Positions 40,594-49,929 are shown, counted from the first letter of the stretch. The stretch is 64,000 nt of DNA from JAPXLN01 sp033809515 (GCA_033809515.1 JAPXLN010000001.1:1-64000); one strand, 5' to 3'. The notes: generated from the sequence alone by a model not told the origin. Program-made: numbers and translations.

Positions 40594-41769
40594 CTAGAAC
40601 GGCCTTGCGGCCTGGGATACGAGAAACACGCATATGATGAACACAAACGATGTGACCAGCAGCGACATGGCAAGAAGACCGATTCCGTCGGCCATTGCCT
40701 TCAGAGCCGTTCGAACTGCTGTCCCCGACACGGGACCCATAACTGCAGAAACAGACTTCCACACCACAAGGCACGCTGCCACTTTCAGAAACGGCGAGAA
40801 AACGGCGCCCAGGATGACCAGGCACCCGGTTATTCCAAGGGCAGCTCTGAGGCCGTAAGCGGAAAAGAAAAACAAGTCCATGGTATCGCCGATCATCTTT
40901 CCTGCCACGGGAACGAAGGTGGAACTCAGGTACTTAGCGGTACGGAAGGCCATGCCGTCGGCAAGACTGGAAGCCGTTTTTTGGCCTGCCACAACGCCTA
41001 CAAAACATGCCATGAGAACACCTGTCCCAATGGAAGCAACTTGCCTCAACATACCTGCAATGCCCTGCACCCGGTCTTCGCCGGTCAGACTTCCGGCCAT
41101 GTCTAAAGCGACAGACGTATAGATTAATGGAAACGCCACGTCGAGAACGAAAACGCTTGCCACAGAGCCCATGGTGAACACAAGAGGCTGAAGGGCCGCT
41201 GCCGTTGCCGGAGCTCCCGAGACTAATGCAAGGCCGGTCAAGGCGGGCACAAACGCGAAGAAAGCAGCTCGCAAGGTTTCCATTGCATCAGCAGCTATGG
41301 CAAGCACCTCTCGAAAAGAGAAAACGGCCAAAAGGACCAAGGAGACCTGACACGCCCAGGACGCTATCCGTCCGGCGCCGCCAGGTGCCAGGGTCTCGCT
41401 GAGTATGTCCAGACATGCAAGCACCACACCTATGAGGATGACTTTGCCCAAAACCCTGGTTTGGGAAAGCAAATCCTTTAGAGCGGTCTGTGAAATAGCA
41501 GTAAGAAACTCCTTAAAGCTCAGACCTTTTCCAGAGAGTATTCCGGAAAGGATCTCCCGCCAACCTGTATCGCCCGGATAGGAGATGTCTTTGAAAATAG
41601 CGTCAATAGGGCCGGTAAGGCCGCTTTCCTCGAGCATCTCCATTGACGAATCCCACGTTTTGTCAAGCTCGTCATCGCCCGGCTCTGCTGCAAGGCACCT
41701 TTCACAGGCCATGAACAGAGCAATAATCACAAGCATAACCACTAGGAGGTCACGGGAGTGTCGCTGCAC
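40594..41769 (-). CDS. spoIIIAE: Stage III sporulation protein AE
   Basis: Large polytopic membrane protein of the channel, 391 aa, GTG start behind AAAGGGTG. An N-terminal signal-like segment is followed by FKEFLTAISQTALKDLLSQT and about seven hydrophobic segments. VASIGTGVLMACFVGVVAGQ and KTASSLADGMAFRTAKYLSS, then TFVPVAGKMIGDTMDLFF are strongly conserved family stretches. It could act as a permease-like part of the feeding-tube apparatus. Confidence 0.94.
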   Translation of the reverse strand: MQRHSRDLLVVMLVIIALFMACERCLAAEPGDDELDKTWDSSMEMLEESGLTGPIDAIFKDISYPGDTGWREILSGILSGKGLSFKEFLTAISQTALKDLLSQTRVLGKVILIGVVLACLDILSETLAPGGAGRIASWACQVSLVLLAVFSFREVLAIAADAMETLRAAFFAFVPALTGLALVSGAPATAAALQPLVFTMGSVASVFVLDVAFPLIYTSVALDMAGSLTGEDRVQGIAGMLRQVASIGTGVLMACFVGVVAGQKTASSLADGMAFRTAKYLSSTFVPVAGKMIGDTMDLFFFSAYGLRAALGITGCLVILGAVFSPFLKVAACLVVWKSVSAVMGPVSGTAVRTALKAMADGIGLLAMSLLVTSFVFIICVFLVSQAARPF

Positions 41770-41782
41770 GGTTTCACCCTTT

Positions 41783-42169
41783 CTAGCCCAATAGCCCCTT
41801 TATGACCAAAAGCACTTCCTGAATAACCGGCAGGGCAGACGCAATAATCAGAACCTTGCCCGCTAACTCAACCCTTGTAGCCATGAGTTCCTCTCCTGCA
41901 TCCCGGCAGATAGCAGCTCCAAAATCGGCCACATACGAAATGGCCAAAACCTTGAAGATAACTCCGAAGTAAAAGGGCTCTACCCCCGACTCAGCCGCCA
42001 TATTTCCGAAGGCCATGACGACAGACGAGATCTTAGGCAGTAGCATGAAAAACAAGACCAGTCCGGACAGAAGCCCGAGCCCCAGGGCAAGCTCAGGTCT
42101 TTCTTTCCTTAGCAGGAGAAGAAGCAGACTTGCCACTATTCCAAGACCGGCCATCTGAGCTATTTCCAT
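41783..42169 (-). CDS. spoIIIAD: Stage III sporulation protein AD
   Basis: Small membrane protein, 128 aa, ATG start behind AAAGG. Four hydrophobic segments; PFYFGVIFKVLAISYVADFG and AAICRDAGEELMATRVELAG are family hallmarks. It lies between AC and AE with short gaps. Confidence 0.94.
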   Translation of the reverse strand: MEIAQMAGLGIVASLLLLLLRKERPELALGLGLLSGLVLFFMLLPKISSVVMAFGNMAAESGVEPFYFGVIFKVLAISYVADFGAAICRDAGEELMATRVELAGKVLIIASALPVIQEVLLVIKGLLG

Positions 42170-42180
42170 GACCTTTAACC

Positions 42181-42381
42181 TCAGGGTAAATTGAAGGCTG
42201 CCTTAACCGCCTGGAAAAATTCGGCTACAAGCTTGATAACCATTGTCAACACCACCACAATGCCGGTGAGGGTGACCAACCACGCATACTCCTCTTTGCC
42301 TGCCTGTTTGATCACTGAATGAAGCACCGACACGATTATGGCTATGCCTGCAATCTTGAAAATCAGATCTGTGCCGGCCAT
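42181..42381 (-). CDS. spoIIIAC: Stage III sporulation protein AC
   Basis: A 66-aa two-helix membrane protein; IAGIAIIVSVLHSVIKQAGK and EEYAWLVTLTGIVVVLTMVI match the family over nearly its whole length. ATG start behind GGGGGATGG. Confidence 0.94.
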   Translation of the reverse strand: MAGTDLIFKIAGIAIIVSVLHSVIKQAGKEEYAWLVTLTGIVVVLTMVIKLVAEFFQAVKAAFNLP

Positions 42382-42403
42382 CTGCCATCCCCCGTTTCAG
42401 TAC

Positions 42404-42952
42404 CTAGAGAAGGATGATAACCATACAAGCTCCAGAGAGAGCCCCCAGGTACCGGTAGACCCGGGCCTTTTTCTTTGCTTGTTCCTGGAAGTCCTCTCTC
42501 CAGACTCTGGCCCTCATTGAGATCATGTCTATATGACGCAGCTGCTCAGTATGACCGGACATACCCAGACTCTTAAGTAGGTCCTCCAGCAGTTCCATCT
42601 CAAAAGGCGATATGCTTGTGCCCGGAAACTCCTGGCTTTCTCCTACGATTTTGAACAGAGCTTCTGTAGGAGTTCGCCTCTGCGCAAGTCCCGCTGTGCT
42701 TCCCAAAGCAGCAAAAAGCTTTCCGGTTTCTCCCCCTGTCCTCTCCCCGACCCTTTGCAGAGCTCGCGGCAAAGGCGCAAGAGAGTACGATATTTCCTGG
42801 CCCAAATCCACCAGGGCAGATTCAAACCTTCTCATCTCTGCCAGCTGCCTCTCCAGTCTCTTTGCCACAAAATCGCCTATAGACCAGCTTGTGAGCATGA
42901 GAGTGACTGAACCTACGACTTTCATAAAAACGGGCAAAAGATGGGGAAACAT
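42404..42952 (-). CDS. spoIIIAB: Stage III sporulation protein AB
   Basis: A 182-aa protein related to type II secretion F-domain proteins. ATG 42952 shares a base with the spoIIIAA stop (TAATG); an ATG at 42925 would give the usual 172 aa but has no ribosome site. An N-terminal hydrophobic segment is followed by helices with RRFESALVDLGQEISYSLAP and a C-terminal membrane segment YLGALSGACMVIILL. SpoIIIAB is expected to work with the ATPase SpoIIIAA. Confidence 0.92.
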   Translation of the reverse strand: MFPHLLPVFMKVVGSVTLMLTSWSIGDFVAKRLERQLAEMRRFESALVDLGQEISYSLAPLPRALQRVGERTGGETGKLFAALGSTAGLAQRRTPTEALFKIVGESQEFPGTSISPFEMELLEDLLKSLGMSGHTEQLRHIDMISMRARVWREDFQEQAKKKARVYRYLGALSGACMVIILL

Positions 42953-43911
42953 TACCTGATCTCTCCTGCGTACTCCAAAGTCCCGGGACCCAGCCGTCGC
43001 GAAAGAATCACGCCTCTCTGAAAATAACCGCCGGAGATCAGCCACGAAGAGTACGGGCGCCGCTTTACATCATCAAAGTCATTGCCATGGCATGTAGCAA
43101 GAAGGCTTACCCCGCCTGACAGCGCCATAGCTACGGCAGCTGCATCGTCATTACTTCCTATTTCGTCTGTAGCTATGATCTGAGGACCCATGGCCCGCAA
43201 CAGCATCATGATCCCTTTGGCCTTAGGGCAACGATCCAGGACATCTGCCCGTGGACCCACATTGTGTTGGGGCACACCGTCAAAGCAAGCAGCTATCTCC
43301 GAACGCTCGTCCACAATTCCAACCTGAACCGCCCGAAGCCCGGCAGAGGTCATCCCCTCTCCCGAGATCCTGCACAGATCCCTAAGAAGAGTTGTCTTGC
43401 CGCAACCCGGCGGCGATACAATTAGTGTAGAGTGAAGTATTCCCGAAGGACCTTTTAGGAAGGGGACAACTTTCTCGCCTGCCCCCAGGACTTGTCGTGC
43501 AACTCTGAAGTTGAACCCCGTTATCTCCCTCAGCCGGGTAGAACCGTCCTGAAACGACGCCACCTGACCGGCTAGCCCGACCCTGTGCCCTCCGGGAATG
43601 GTAATGAAACCGTTGGCCAGTTCAGATTCGAGTGCATGGTAGGAGCAGTCGGTTATGAGGGAGAGTATCCTGTCTATGTCTTCCTGTAACGTAAGAAGAT
43701 AGGATGTGCCATCTGCTAGAAGATGATCGCCCCGGTGGGATACGATGCATACCGGAAGACCTTTTCGGAGCCTGATCTCTTCAACAGAGTCATAGTCTTG
43801 GTGAGCCTTGACCCACGAAGAGATAGGACGTCTGAGCCTGAGGGGAAAAAGCGGTAAAATGTCTTGTTCCAGGCCTCTGTTCCCCCGAGCTCCAGAAATC
43901 ACCGGCAACAC
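42952..43911 (-). CDS. spoIIIAA: Stage III sporulation protein AA (ATPase)
   Basis: AAA-type secretion ATPase that powers the SpoIIIA apparatus, 319 aa from GTG 43911 (TTG 43908 is also possible). Walker A is IVSPPGCGKTTLLRDLCRIS. Other signatures: EEIRLRKGLPVCIV, LANGFITIPGGHRVGLAGQV, VGIVDERSEIAACFDGVPQH (Walker B region) and IIATDEIGSNDDAAAVAMAL. First gene of the operon; the complete AA-AH set is present here. Confidence 0.95.
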   Translation of the reverse strand: MLPVISGARGNRGLEQDILPLFPLRLRRPISSWVKAHQDYDSVEEIRLRKGLPVCIVSHRGDHLLADGTSYLLTLQEDIDRILSLITDCSYHALESELANGFITIPGGHRVGLAGQVASFQDGSTRLREITGFNFRVARQVLGAGEKVVPFLKGPSGILHSTLIVSPPGCGKTTLLRDLCRISGEGMTSAGLRAVQVGIVDERSEIAACFDGVPQHNVGPRADVLDRCPKAKGIMMLLRAMGPQIIATDEIGSNDDAAAVAMALSGGVSLLATCHGNDFDDVKRRPYSSWLISGGYFQRGVILSRRLGPGTLEYAGEIR

Positions 43912-43953
43912 TCCTCGTTACATAACATATTGGCGAGGACGAGCACATATGAC

Positions 43954-43983
43954 AAAGCGGCGCTCCCGAAAGAACGCCGCTTT
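43954..43983 (-). terminator. Hairpin between the CD1247-type gene and spoIIIAA
   Basis: AAAGCGGCG (43954-43962) pairs with CGCCGCTTT (43975-43983), 9 bp with a 12-base loop. The stem ends in T residues on either strand but no longer U tract follows. A second 8-bp hairpin lies at 44002-44033 (AGCCTGGC with GCCAGGCT). Together they fill the 135-bp gap and may separate this gene from the spoIIIA operon. Confidence 0.5.
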
Positions 43984-44046
43984 CTTGACTTCTGTAGCTC
44001 AAGCCTGGCTTTCTTTCATCCCCGGGCCAGGCTCACCCCGTAAAGC

Positions 44047-44523
44047 TTACTTCTTTACCTTCTTATCCTTCCTGGAACAACTGCATTGATCATCGTCATC
44101 TTCATCGTCGTCGTCTTCATCGTCGTCGTCTTCATCGAAGTCTAACTCGTCATCGAAGTCCTCATCCCAGTCAAGATCATCAGCAGTGAACATCTCACCG
44201 CACTCAGGACAGATGACCTCAAAATCGTCATCGTCTAGAATGGATGTCTCAACCTCAATGAGCTCACCGCAGTGAGGGCATTCAACATCAACGAACTCGT
44301 CTCCGAATACTTCAGCCTCAATGTCAGCCAAATCCTCGTCCAGAGAGTCAATATAATCGTGTATATCCTCCTGGCTCTCCCAGATCTCCTCGATAGCCTG
44401 AGCCATTTCCCTCAGGATCTCGGTGATCACCTTTATTGCCTTACCTTCCTTGGTGCTGTCGGAAATTTCAAGGCCTTCAACCAAGCCTTGAAGGTACGAT
44501 ACCCTTTCTTTGAGGTCGGACAT
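44047..44523 (-). CDS. CD1247-type zinc-ribbon protein with acidic tail
   Basis: A 158-aa protein of the family known from Clostridioides as CD1247 N-terminal domain proteins. The N-terminal helical domain opens SDLKERVSYLQGLVEGLEIS. A zinc ribbon follows with CPHCGE (about 83-88) and CPECGE (about 105-110). The last 45 residues are almost wholly Asp/Glu, built from a five-residue DDDDE repeat, then QCSCSRKDKKVKK. ATG start behind AAGGAGG. It commonly lies between efp and spoIIIAA in clostridia. The role is unknown; the ribbon suggests nucleic-acid or protein binding. Confidence 0.85.
   Translation of the reverse strand: MSDLKERVSYLQGLVEGLEISDSTKEGKAIKVITEILREMAQAIEEIWESQEDIHDYIDSLDEDLADIEAEVFGDEFVDVECPHCGELIEVETSILDDDDFEVICPECGEMFTADDLDWDEDFDDELDFDEDDDDEDDDDEDDDDQCSCSRKDKKVKK
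44093..44145. repeat. 15-bp trinucleotide-rich repeat encoding the acidic tail
   Basis: The word TCATCGTCGTCGTCT recurs at about 15-bp spacing, coding DEDDD blocks on the minus strand. It is a coding microsatellite whose copy number may vary between strains. Confidence 0.75.
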
Positions 44524-44546
44524 CTCTATTCCTCCTTACCGTATAC

Positions 44547-45104
44547 TTACACCCTCTCAATATACTCCGACGTCCTGGTGTCCACCCTTATAGTATCTCC
44601 TATATTGATGAACAAGGGAACCTTTACAACGGCCCCGGTTTCAAGCTTTGCAGGCTTGGTCCCGCCGGTAGCGGTGTCGCCGCGAAAACCCGGGTCGGTC
44701 TCAATCACCTCAAGCTCCACGAAATTGGGGACCTCAACGCCGATCACCCTGTTATCATAGCTCAGTATGAACACATTCATGTTTTCTTTGAGAAACTGAG
44801 CTCCTTCGCCGATGTCCTCCCGGGCAATAGTCGTCTGCTCAAAGGTCTCCGTATCCATGAAAGTGAAATCCCCTTCCATGCCGTACAAAAACTGAGCTTC
44901 GCGGCGCTCAATGTGCGCCCTGGGCAGTTTCTCACCTGCGTTGAAGGTCCGCTCCAGCACCGAACCGGTGATCACATTCTTTATCTTAGCTCTGACAAAA
45001 GCTGAGCCTTTACCGGGCTTAACGTGCTGAAAATCCACGACCGTCCAGGGTTGACCGTCCAACTCAATGGTGACACCTGTGCGAAAGTCATTGGTCGAAA
45101 TCAT
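44547..45104 (-). CDS. efp: Elongation factor P
   Basis: Ribosome-binding factor that relieves stalling at proline runs, 185 aa from ATG 45104 (AAGGAG eight bases upstream). The tip loop is HVKPGKGSAF with Lys32, the residue modified in many bacteria. Three OB-like domains follow; domain III holds GDTATGGTKPAKLETGAVVK and VPLFINIGDTIRVDTRTSEY. No EpmA/EpmB-type modification gene is adjacent. Confidence 0.96.
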   Translation of the reverse strand: MISTNDFRTGVTIELDGQPWTVVDFQHVKPGKGSAFVRAKIKNVITGSVLERTFNAGEKLPRAHIERREAQFLYGMEGDFTFMDTETFEQTTIAREDIGEGAQFLKENMNVFILSYDNRVIGVEVPNFVELEVIETDPGFRGDTATGGTKPAKLETGAVVKVPLFINIGDTIRVDTRTSEYIERV

Positions 45105-45162
45105 ACTGCCGGCTCCTTCCTGCAAAAAGAGTCTACGTGCGCCGCCTGCTTCCCTGGGCGGT

Positions 45163-46242
45163 CTATTTTATGCTCATGGCCGTCAGATCCTTCGGGCTGC
45201 TGGAAAGGATCCTCTTGCCGCTTTCGGTAACAAGGACAAGATCCTCAATTCTGACTCCGCCGAATCCGGGTATGTAGATTCCGGGCTCCACTGTGATTAC
45301 CATGCCCGGTTCAAGTATGTTTTCAGACCTGCTGCCTACTCCTGGCCTCTCATGAACGTTTAGCCCTACTCCATGACCTATAGCATGTCCGAAATACTCG
45401 CCGTAGCCTGCATCCTCGATAACTTTTCTGCCTGCAAGGTCCACTTCCTTGGCCTGGATCCCTGGGGCCACTTTGTCAAGAGCGTTCAGTTGAGCTTCCA
45501 GCACTACCTTGTAGACCTCCAGATGTTTATCACTGGGGTTCCCTACAATGAAAGTCCTGGTTTCATCGGAACAATACCCCTGATAACGGGCGCCGAAGTC
45601 AAGGGTTAGGAAATCGCCGTCTGCAATCTCTTTTCGTGTAGGCGATCCGTGAGGAAGCGATGACCTTTCGCCGGATACAGCGATAATCGGAAAGCTAAGG
45701 GATTCCGCTCCCAATTTCCGCATGGTAAACTCAAGTTCCAGAGCCAGGTCGATCTCGCTTACGCCAATTCGGACAAGTCGTGTGACAAGCTCAAATGCTT
45801 CGTCGGCAATTTCCTGAGCCCTGGAGATGAGCTCGATCTCTTCATCGGTCTTTACCGCCCTTATTTCCTCAACCCATCCGGAATAACCGGTAAGCTCTAC
45901 GTCAGCAAAGCGATCCTTCATTCTTTCCCAGGCGCTGTAGGTGACCCGGTCTTTTTCGAAACCCAGCCTCTTGACGCCGAGCCTGCTAAGAGTCTCCTTG
46001 AACACGTCATCGCGGCCTGTCTTAATTACCGTGAAACCGGGTGATTCCTTTTCTGCCTGCTCTGTATAGCGCGAATCTGTAAAGATGATTGCGTCGTCTC
46101 CGGTTATCAGGACAGAACCCGAGTCACCGGTGAATCCTGTTAAGTATTGCCAGTTGATGAACGTGTTCACCATGATGGCATCCAGGGATTCTTCTTCCAT
46201 CTTCTTTCGGAGAAAGCTTATCCTTTCATAGCTCTTGCTCAC
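45163..46242 (-). CDS. Xaa-Pro peptidase (M24 family)
   Basis: Metallopeptidase with the pita-bread fold, probably removing residues before proline, 359 aa from GTG 46242 (GGAGGTGG upstream). The N-terminal creatinase domain has YLTGFTGDSGSVLI. Metal ligands: Asp in LTLDFGARYQGYCSDETRTF, His in GHAIGHGVGLNVHERPGVG, Glu in MVITVEPGIYIPG and GGVRIEDLVLVTESG. It lies directly upstream of efp, the common arrangement in Bacillota. Confidence 0.94.
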   Translation of the reverse strand: MSKSYERISFLRKKMEEESLDAIMVNTFINWQYLTGFTGDSGSVLITGDDAIIFTDSRYTEQAEKESPGFTVIKTGRDDVFKETLSRLGVKRLGFEKDRVTYSAWERMKDRFADVELTGYSGWVEEIRAVKTDEEIELISRAQEIADEAFELVTRLVRIGVSEIDLALELEFTMRKLGAESLSFPIIAVSGERSSLPHGSPTRKEIADGDFLTLDFGARYQGYCSDETRTFIVGNPSDKHLEVYKVVLEAQLNALDKVAPGIQAKEVDLAGRKVIEDAGYGEYFGHAIGHGVGLNVHERPGVGSRSENILEPGMVITVEPGIYIPGFGGVRIEDLVLVTESGKRILSSSPKDLTAMSIK

Positions 46243-46366
46243 GCTACCACCTCCGGTGTTTCCAATCACTTCCTGATTCTGCTTAGGGGCCGTTGGTTCC
46301 TTCTTTAGGCTGATAGGCCGGGTGCCGCCAAAGACCGGTCGACACCCGGTCGAGACTGGTCTGATA

Positions 46367-47602
46367 TTAGCAGTAGATCGGGTACCTGTCAGTAAGAGCT
46401 TTCACTTCCATGGCGATCTTCTTCAGCTCCGCCTCATCTGCCCTGTGCTCAATGGCCCGGTCTATAGCGCTGGCTATGATCTCCATGTCGGCCTCTCTCA
46501 TGCCTCGGGTAGTAATGGCAGGCGTGCCTATGCGAATCCCACTGGTTACAGTGGGCTTAGTCTTGTCGAAGGGAATGCTGTTCTTGTTGACGGTAATACC
46601 AACTTCGTCGAGAACAGCTTCAGCATCCCTGCCGGTAATCCCTTTGGGGGTCAGATCAACGAGCATAAGGTGGTTATCGGTTCCGCCTGAAACCAGCCTG
46701 AAGCCCCTGTTCATAAGAGCATCCGCAAGGGCCTTGGCGTTTTTCAGTATCTGGGACTGATATTCCTTGAACGAAGGATCAAGTGCTTCTTTGAACGCCA
46801 CTGCCTTAGCGGCAATCACGTGCATGAGCGGCCCGCCCTGGATCCCCGGGAAAATGGCCTTATCAATGGCGTTTGCCCACTCAGAAGTAGCAAGAATCAA
46901 GCCGCCCCGGGGCCCTCTCAGAGTCTTGTGGGTAGTGCTGGTGACGAAATGGGCATAGGGAACCGGTGACGGATGAAGCCCGGTGGCCACAAGGCCGGCA
47001 ATGTGGGCCATGTCCACCATAAAGAGGGCGCCTACTTCATCAGCAATTGCACGGAACGCCTCAAAGTCGATAAACCTTGGATACGCGCTTGCTCCGGCCA
47101 CTATAAGCTTTGGTTGGGACGCAATGGCAGCTTCCCGAACCTTGTCATAGTCGATGAGCTCCGTCTTAGGATCTACGCCGTATGCTGCGAACTTGTAGTA
47201 TTTCCCGGAAAGGTTCACAGGGCTGCCGTGGGTCAGGTGACCGCCGTGGGCCAGGTTCATGCCCAGGACTGTGTCTCCGGGCTTGATGGCTGCAAAGTAT
47301 ACAGCCGTGTTTGCCTGCGACCCCGAGTGAGGCTGCACGTTAGCATGATCTGCGCCGAACAGCTCTTTTGCTCTGTCGATTGCAAGGTCTTCTACAACGT
47401 CCACAAACTCACAACCGCCATAGTACCGGCGGTGGGGATACCCCTCAGCATATTTGTTGGTTAGCACCGTTCCCATTGCGTCCAGAACCGCCTGGGAAAC
47501 CAGGTTCTCTGACGCTATAAGCTCGATCACGCCCTGCTGCCGTTTGGTCTCATTCTGTATAGCCCCAAACACTTCCGGATCGAAATCCGCCAGATTCTTC
47601 AT
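46367..47602 (-). CDS. glyA: Serine hydroxymethyltransferase
   Basis: PLP enzyme interconverting serine and glycine with transfer of the methylene group to tetrahydrofolate, 411 aa from ATG 47602 (AAGGTGG upstream). Signatures: VIELIASENLVSQAVLDAMG, NKYAEGYPHRRYYGGCEFVD, QPHSGSQANTAVYFA, and PLP lysine in VTSTTHKTLRGPRGGLILAT. It is adjacent to lpd and the glycine cleavage genes, with which it would cycle one-carbon units. Confidence 0.97.
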   Translation of the reverse strand: MKNLADFDPEVFGAIQNETKRQQGVIELIASENLVSQAVLDAMGTVLTNKYAEGYPHRRYYGGCEFVDVVEDLAIDRAKELFGADHANVQPHSGSQANTAVYFAAIKPGDTVLGMNLAHGGHLTHGSPVNLSGKYYKFAAYGVDPKTELIDYDKVREAAIASQPKLIVAGASAYPRFIDFEAFRAIADEVGALFMVDMAHIAGLVATGLHPSPVPYAHFVTSTTHKTLRGPRGGLILATSEWANAIDKAIFPGIQGGPLMHVIAAKAVAFKEALDPSFKEYQSQILKNAKALADALMNRGFRLVSGGTDNHLMLVDLTPKGITGRDAEAVLDEVGITVNKNSIPFDKTKPTVTSGIRIGTPAITTRGMREADMEIIASAIDRAIEHRADEAELKKIAMEVKALTDRYPIYC

Positions 47603-47663
47603 TCCAGAACCACCTTTCTCTGAAAACGCCTTCACTTGTTGTGGCTTCCCTTCTGTAACCAGC

Positions 47664-49058
47664 TTAGCGGCCAATAAGATGAAGCGGCTTTCCTGCAGCG
47701 CCAAGCATAGCCTCAAGCACGGCCTCAGGCAGAGTGGGATGAGCATGGATCATGTCAGCCACGTCCTTCGCTGTAAGGTCTGCCTTAAGAGCCAGCGCAC
47801 CCTCATGTATTAAGTCGTCAGCATGAGGCCCAAGGATATGCATGCCAAGGAGTTTCCCGGTGTCCGCGTGTGCAATCACCTTGACCAGGCCATCAGTCTC
47901 TCCGATGGCCTGCGCTCTCCCGTTTGCGCTGAACGGGAACTTCGACACCTTCACTGGTATCCCCTTCTCTTTGGCCTCAGATTCCTTGAGTCCAACCGAG
48001 GCGCACTCAGGTATGGAGAAGACGCAAGACGGCACCGCCGAGTAGTCCATCTTAGTTTCATTACCGAACATGGTCTGTACAGCTGCAATACCCTCATAAG
48101 AAGCTACAGGGGCCAGGAACGTCCGCCCGACTACGTCCCCAATCGCCCAGATTCCGGGCACGTTTGTCCTCATGCTGTCATCGGTTTTGACACCGCGCCT
48201 GTCGTAGGCGATGCCGAGACCATCCAGGTCTATGCCGCCGAAATTCGGCACCCTACCCATGGCAACCAGAATTACATGGGCGCGAAACTCCTTCTTCTCC
48301 CCATCCTTGGTATCAGCTATCAGGACCTTTTCTCCGCCCTCTTCCTTGATCTCCTTAACGTATATACCGGAGTTCACGGTTATGCCTTTCCTGCGCAGAA
48401 TAGGCATGAGCCTTCTTGAGATCTCTTCGTCTATCGGAGGTAGTATAAGGGGCGACCTCTTGACCATTTCCACCCTGGAACCGAATGCGTTCCAAATGCA
48501 GGCAAACTCCACTCCAAGCACTCCGCCGCCTATGACAAGGAGCTTCTCGGGGACCTGCTCAAGAGACAAAGCATCATCAGATGAGATTGTGTGTGCCAGG
48601 CTTTCCTGTGATACAGGAGGGAGCTGCTGAGACGAACCTGTTGCCAGAATGATATTCTTGGTCTCCAGGGTCTCCTGGCTCTTGTCCTCGAAAGTCACCT
48701 GAACTTTGCCGGGAGCAGGGACCTTGGCCCAGCCCCGGTAAACCTGGACGCCGTTCCCCTTAAGCAGCGTCTCCACGCCTGAAACCAGCTGCTGAACGGT
48801 CCTTTCCTTGTGAGCCATTGCGCCCCTTAGGTTCAGTCTGACTTCTCCGGTTTCCACACCAAAGCGTCCGGCCTCTTTGGCGTTAATGTATGTAGTCGCC
48901 GAATGAACCAGGGCCTTAGTGGGAATGCAGCCTACATTGAGGCACGTGCCGCCTAGATTGCCACCCTCTACAAGGGCAACCTTGCCGCCTAGCTGGGCAG
49001 CTTTTATGGCCGAAACGTACCCTCCGGGACCGCCTCCAATAACGATTACATCAAACAT
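47664..49058 (-). CDS. lpdA: Dihydrolipoyl dehydrogenase (L-protein)
   Basis: FAD enzyme of 464 aa that re-oxidises dihydrolipoyl groups with NAD. ATG 49058 follows AGGAAAGG. The FAD motif is VIVIGGGPGGYVSAIKAAQL, the redox disulfide is GGTCLNVGCIPTKAL, NAD binding is LLVIGGGVLGVEFACIWNAF, and the C-terminal base is in IHAHPTLPEAVLEAM. It overlaps the lipoyl/octanoyl transferase gene by 8 bp. It can serve the glycine cleavage system; no other lipoyl-dependent complex is encoded in this window. Confidence 0.96.
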   Translation of the reverse strand: MFDVIVIGGGPGGYVSAIKAAQLGGKVALVEGGNLGGTCLNVGCIPTKALVHSATTYINAKEAGRFGVETGEVRLNLRGAMAHKERTVQQLVSGVETLLKGNGVQVYRGWAKVPAPGKVQVTFEDKSQETLETKNIILATGSSQQLPPVSQESLAHTISSDDALSLEQVPEKLLVIGGGVLGVEFACIWNAFGSRVEMVKRSPLILPPIDEEISRRLMPILRRKGITVNSGIYVKEIKEEGGEKVLIADTKDGEKKEFRAHVILVAMGRVPNFGGIDLDGLGIAYDRRGVKTDDSMRTNVPGIWAIGDVVGRTFLAPVASYEGIAAVQTMFGNETKMDYSAVPSCVFSIPECASVGLKESEAKEKGIPVKVSKFPFSANGRAQAIGETDGLVKVIAHADTGKLLGMHILGPHADDLIHEGALALKADLTAKDVADMIHAHPTLPEAVLEAMLGAAGKPLHLIGR

Positions 49059-49929
49059 AGCGCCTTTCCTCACTTTCTGTTTCATCTGCATCATGCATAA
49101 GAGACCTGCGACCTCTTTCAAGGGTGAAAAGTCGGTTGCTGTACTTGCCGGCATTGAGTCTGAGAGCATCCTGGGTTTCTTCGCCGGTAAGCCGGCCAGG
49201 ATCCATCTCCCAGCCCAGAACATTAGTGAATCCTTCAACCAAATGCTTCTCTACGACCTGTCGCGGCACGTCTCCCTCAAGGAGCTGGCATATGCCGGCG
49301 GCCTTACTGCGGAGGATGGCAGCCATCATCTGGGCAGCTGCATCTGAAGAAGTCCGCAAGCACCTGACCAGTTTGACCGGGTCAAACTCAAACGGTATGG
49401 AACCGTGCTGGAGTATGACGCCGTCTCTGCGGTGCTGGGCCGATCCGATGACCTTCATATTGCCTACAGTTACCTCATACCAGGAGGGAGCTGTAAAGCA
49501 GGCGGCCTGTCTGAACCGAGCATCTCTGGAGGTAACGCCGTGCTCCAAAGCTACCATCTCGGCAGGAAGGCCCAGGGTCCTCAATCCTTCTGCCAGAGCA
49601 AGGGAGATCCGCCTGTAGGTCTCGAGAATGGAGCCCGGGAAATCTTCCTCGGGAATTGTCACGCTGTATGTCAGTTCATTGTCGTGCAACACAGCTTTTC
49701 CGCCGGTAGACCTTCGCACAAGGTCTACGCCTTTCTCCCGGAGCCCCTCAAAGCTTACTTCTTTCTTTGCATCCTGGAAGAACCCCAGTGATAAACACGC
49801 AGGATCCCATTGATAGAACCGCAAGGTCGCGCCTGAACGACCCTGGGCGCATGCAATCTGAATGGCCTCATCAACCGCCATGTTGAGACTGCCCTTCATA
49901 GGCGGATCGGATATAAGACGGATTCTCAC
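49051..49929 (-). CDS. Lipoyl/octanoyl transferase family protein (LipM or LplA type)
   Basis: A 292-aa BPL/LPL-fold enzyme that attaches octanoyl or lipoyl groups to lipoyl domains. Signatures: RLISDPPMKGSLNMAVDEAI, LRFYQWDPACLSLGFFQ, VRRSTGGKAVLHDNELTYSV, and ACFTAPSWYEVTVGNMKVIG with SAQHRRDGVILQHGSIP. The cysteine in ACFTAPS fits the LipM catalytic position and the lysine in MKVIGSAQ is conserved. LipM-type transfer from octanoyl-ACP to GcvH is likely; LplA-type ligation of free lipoate is the alternative. GTG start behind GGAGGTGG, overlapping the radical-SAM stop (GTGA). Confidence 0.86.
   Translation of the reverse strand: MRIRLISDPPMKGSLNMAVDEAIQIACAQGRSGATLRFYQWDPACLSLGFFQDAKKEVSFEGLREKGVDLVRRSTGGKAVLHDNELTYSVTIPEEDFPGSILETYRRISLALAEGLRTLGLPAEMVALEHGVTSRDARFRQAACFTAPSWYEVTVGNMKVIGSAQHRRDGVILQHGSIPFEFDPVKLVRCLRTSSDAAAQMMAAILRSKAAGICQLLEGDVPRQVVEKHLVEGFTNVLGWEMDPGRLTGEETQDALRLNAGKYSNRLFTLERGRRSLMHDADETESEERRYV

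Noticed and set aside
46332..46362. Terminator after glyA
   Set aside because: AGACC/GGTCT arms with a central mismatch are visible, but the stem is weak and alternative pairings exist, so it was not annotated.
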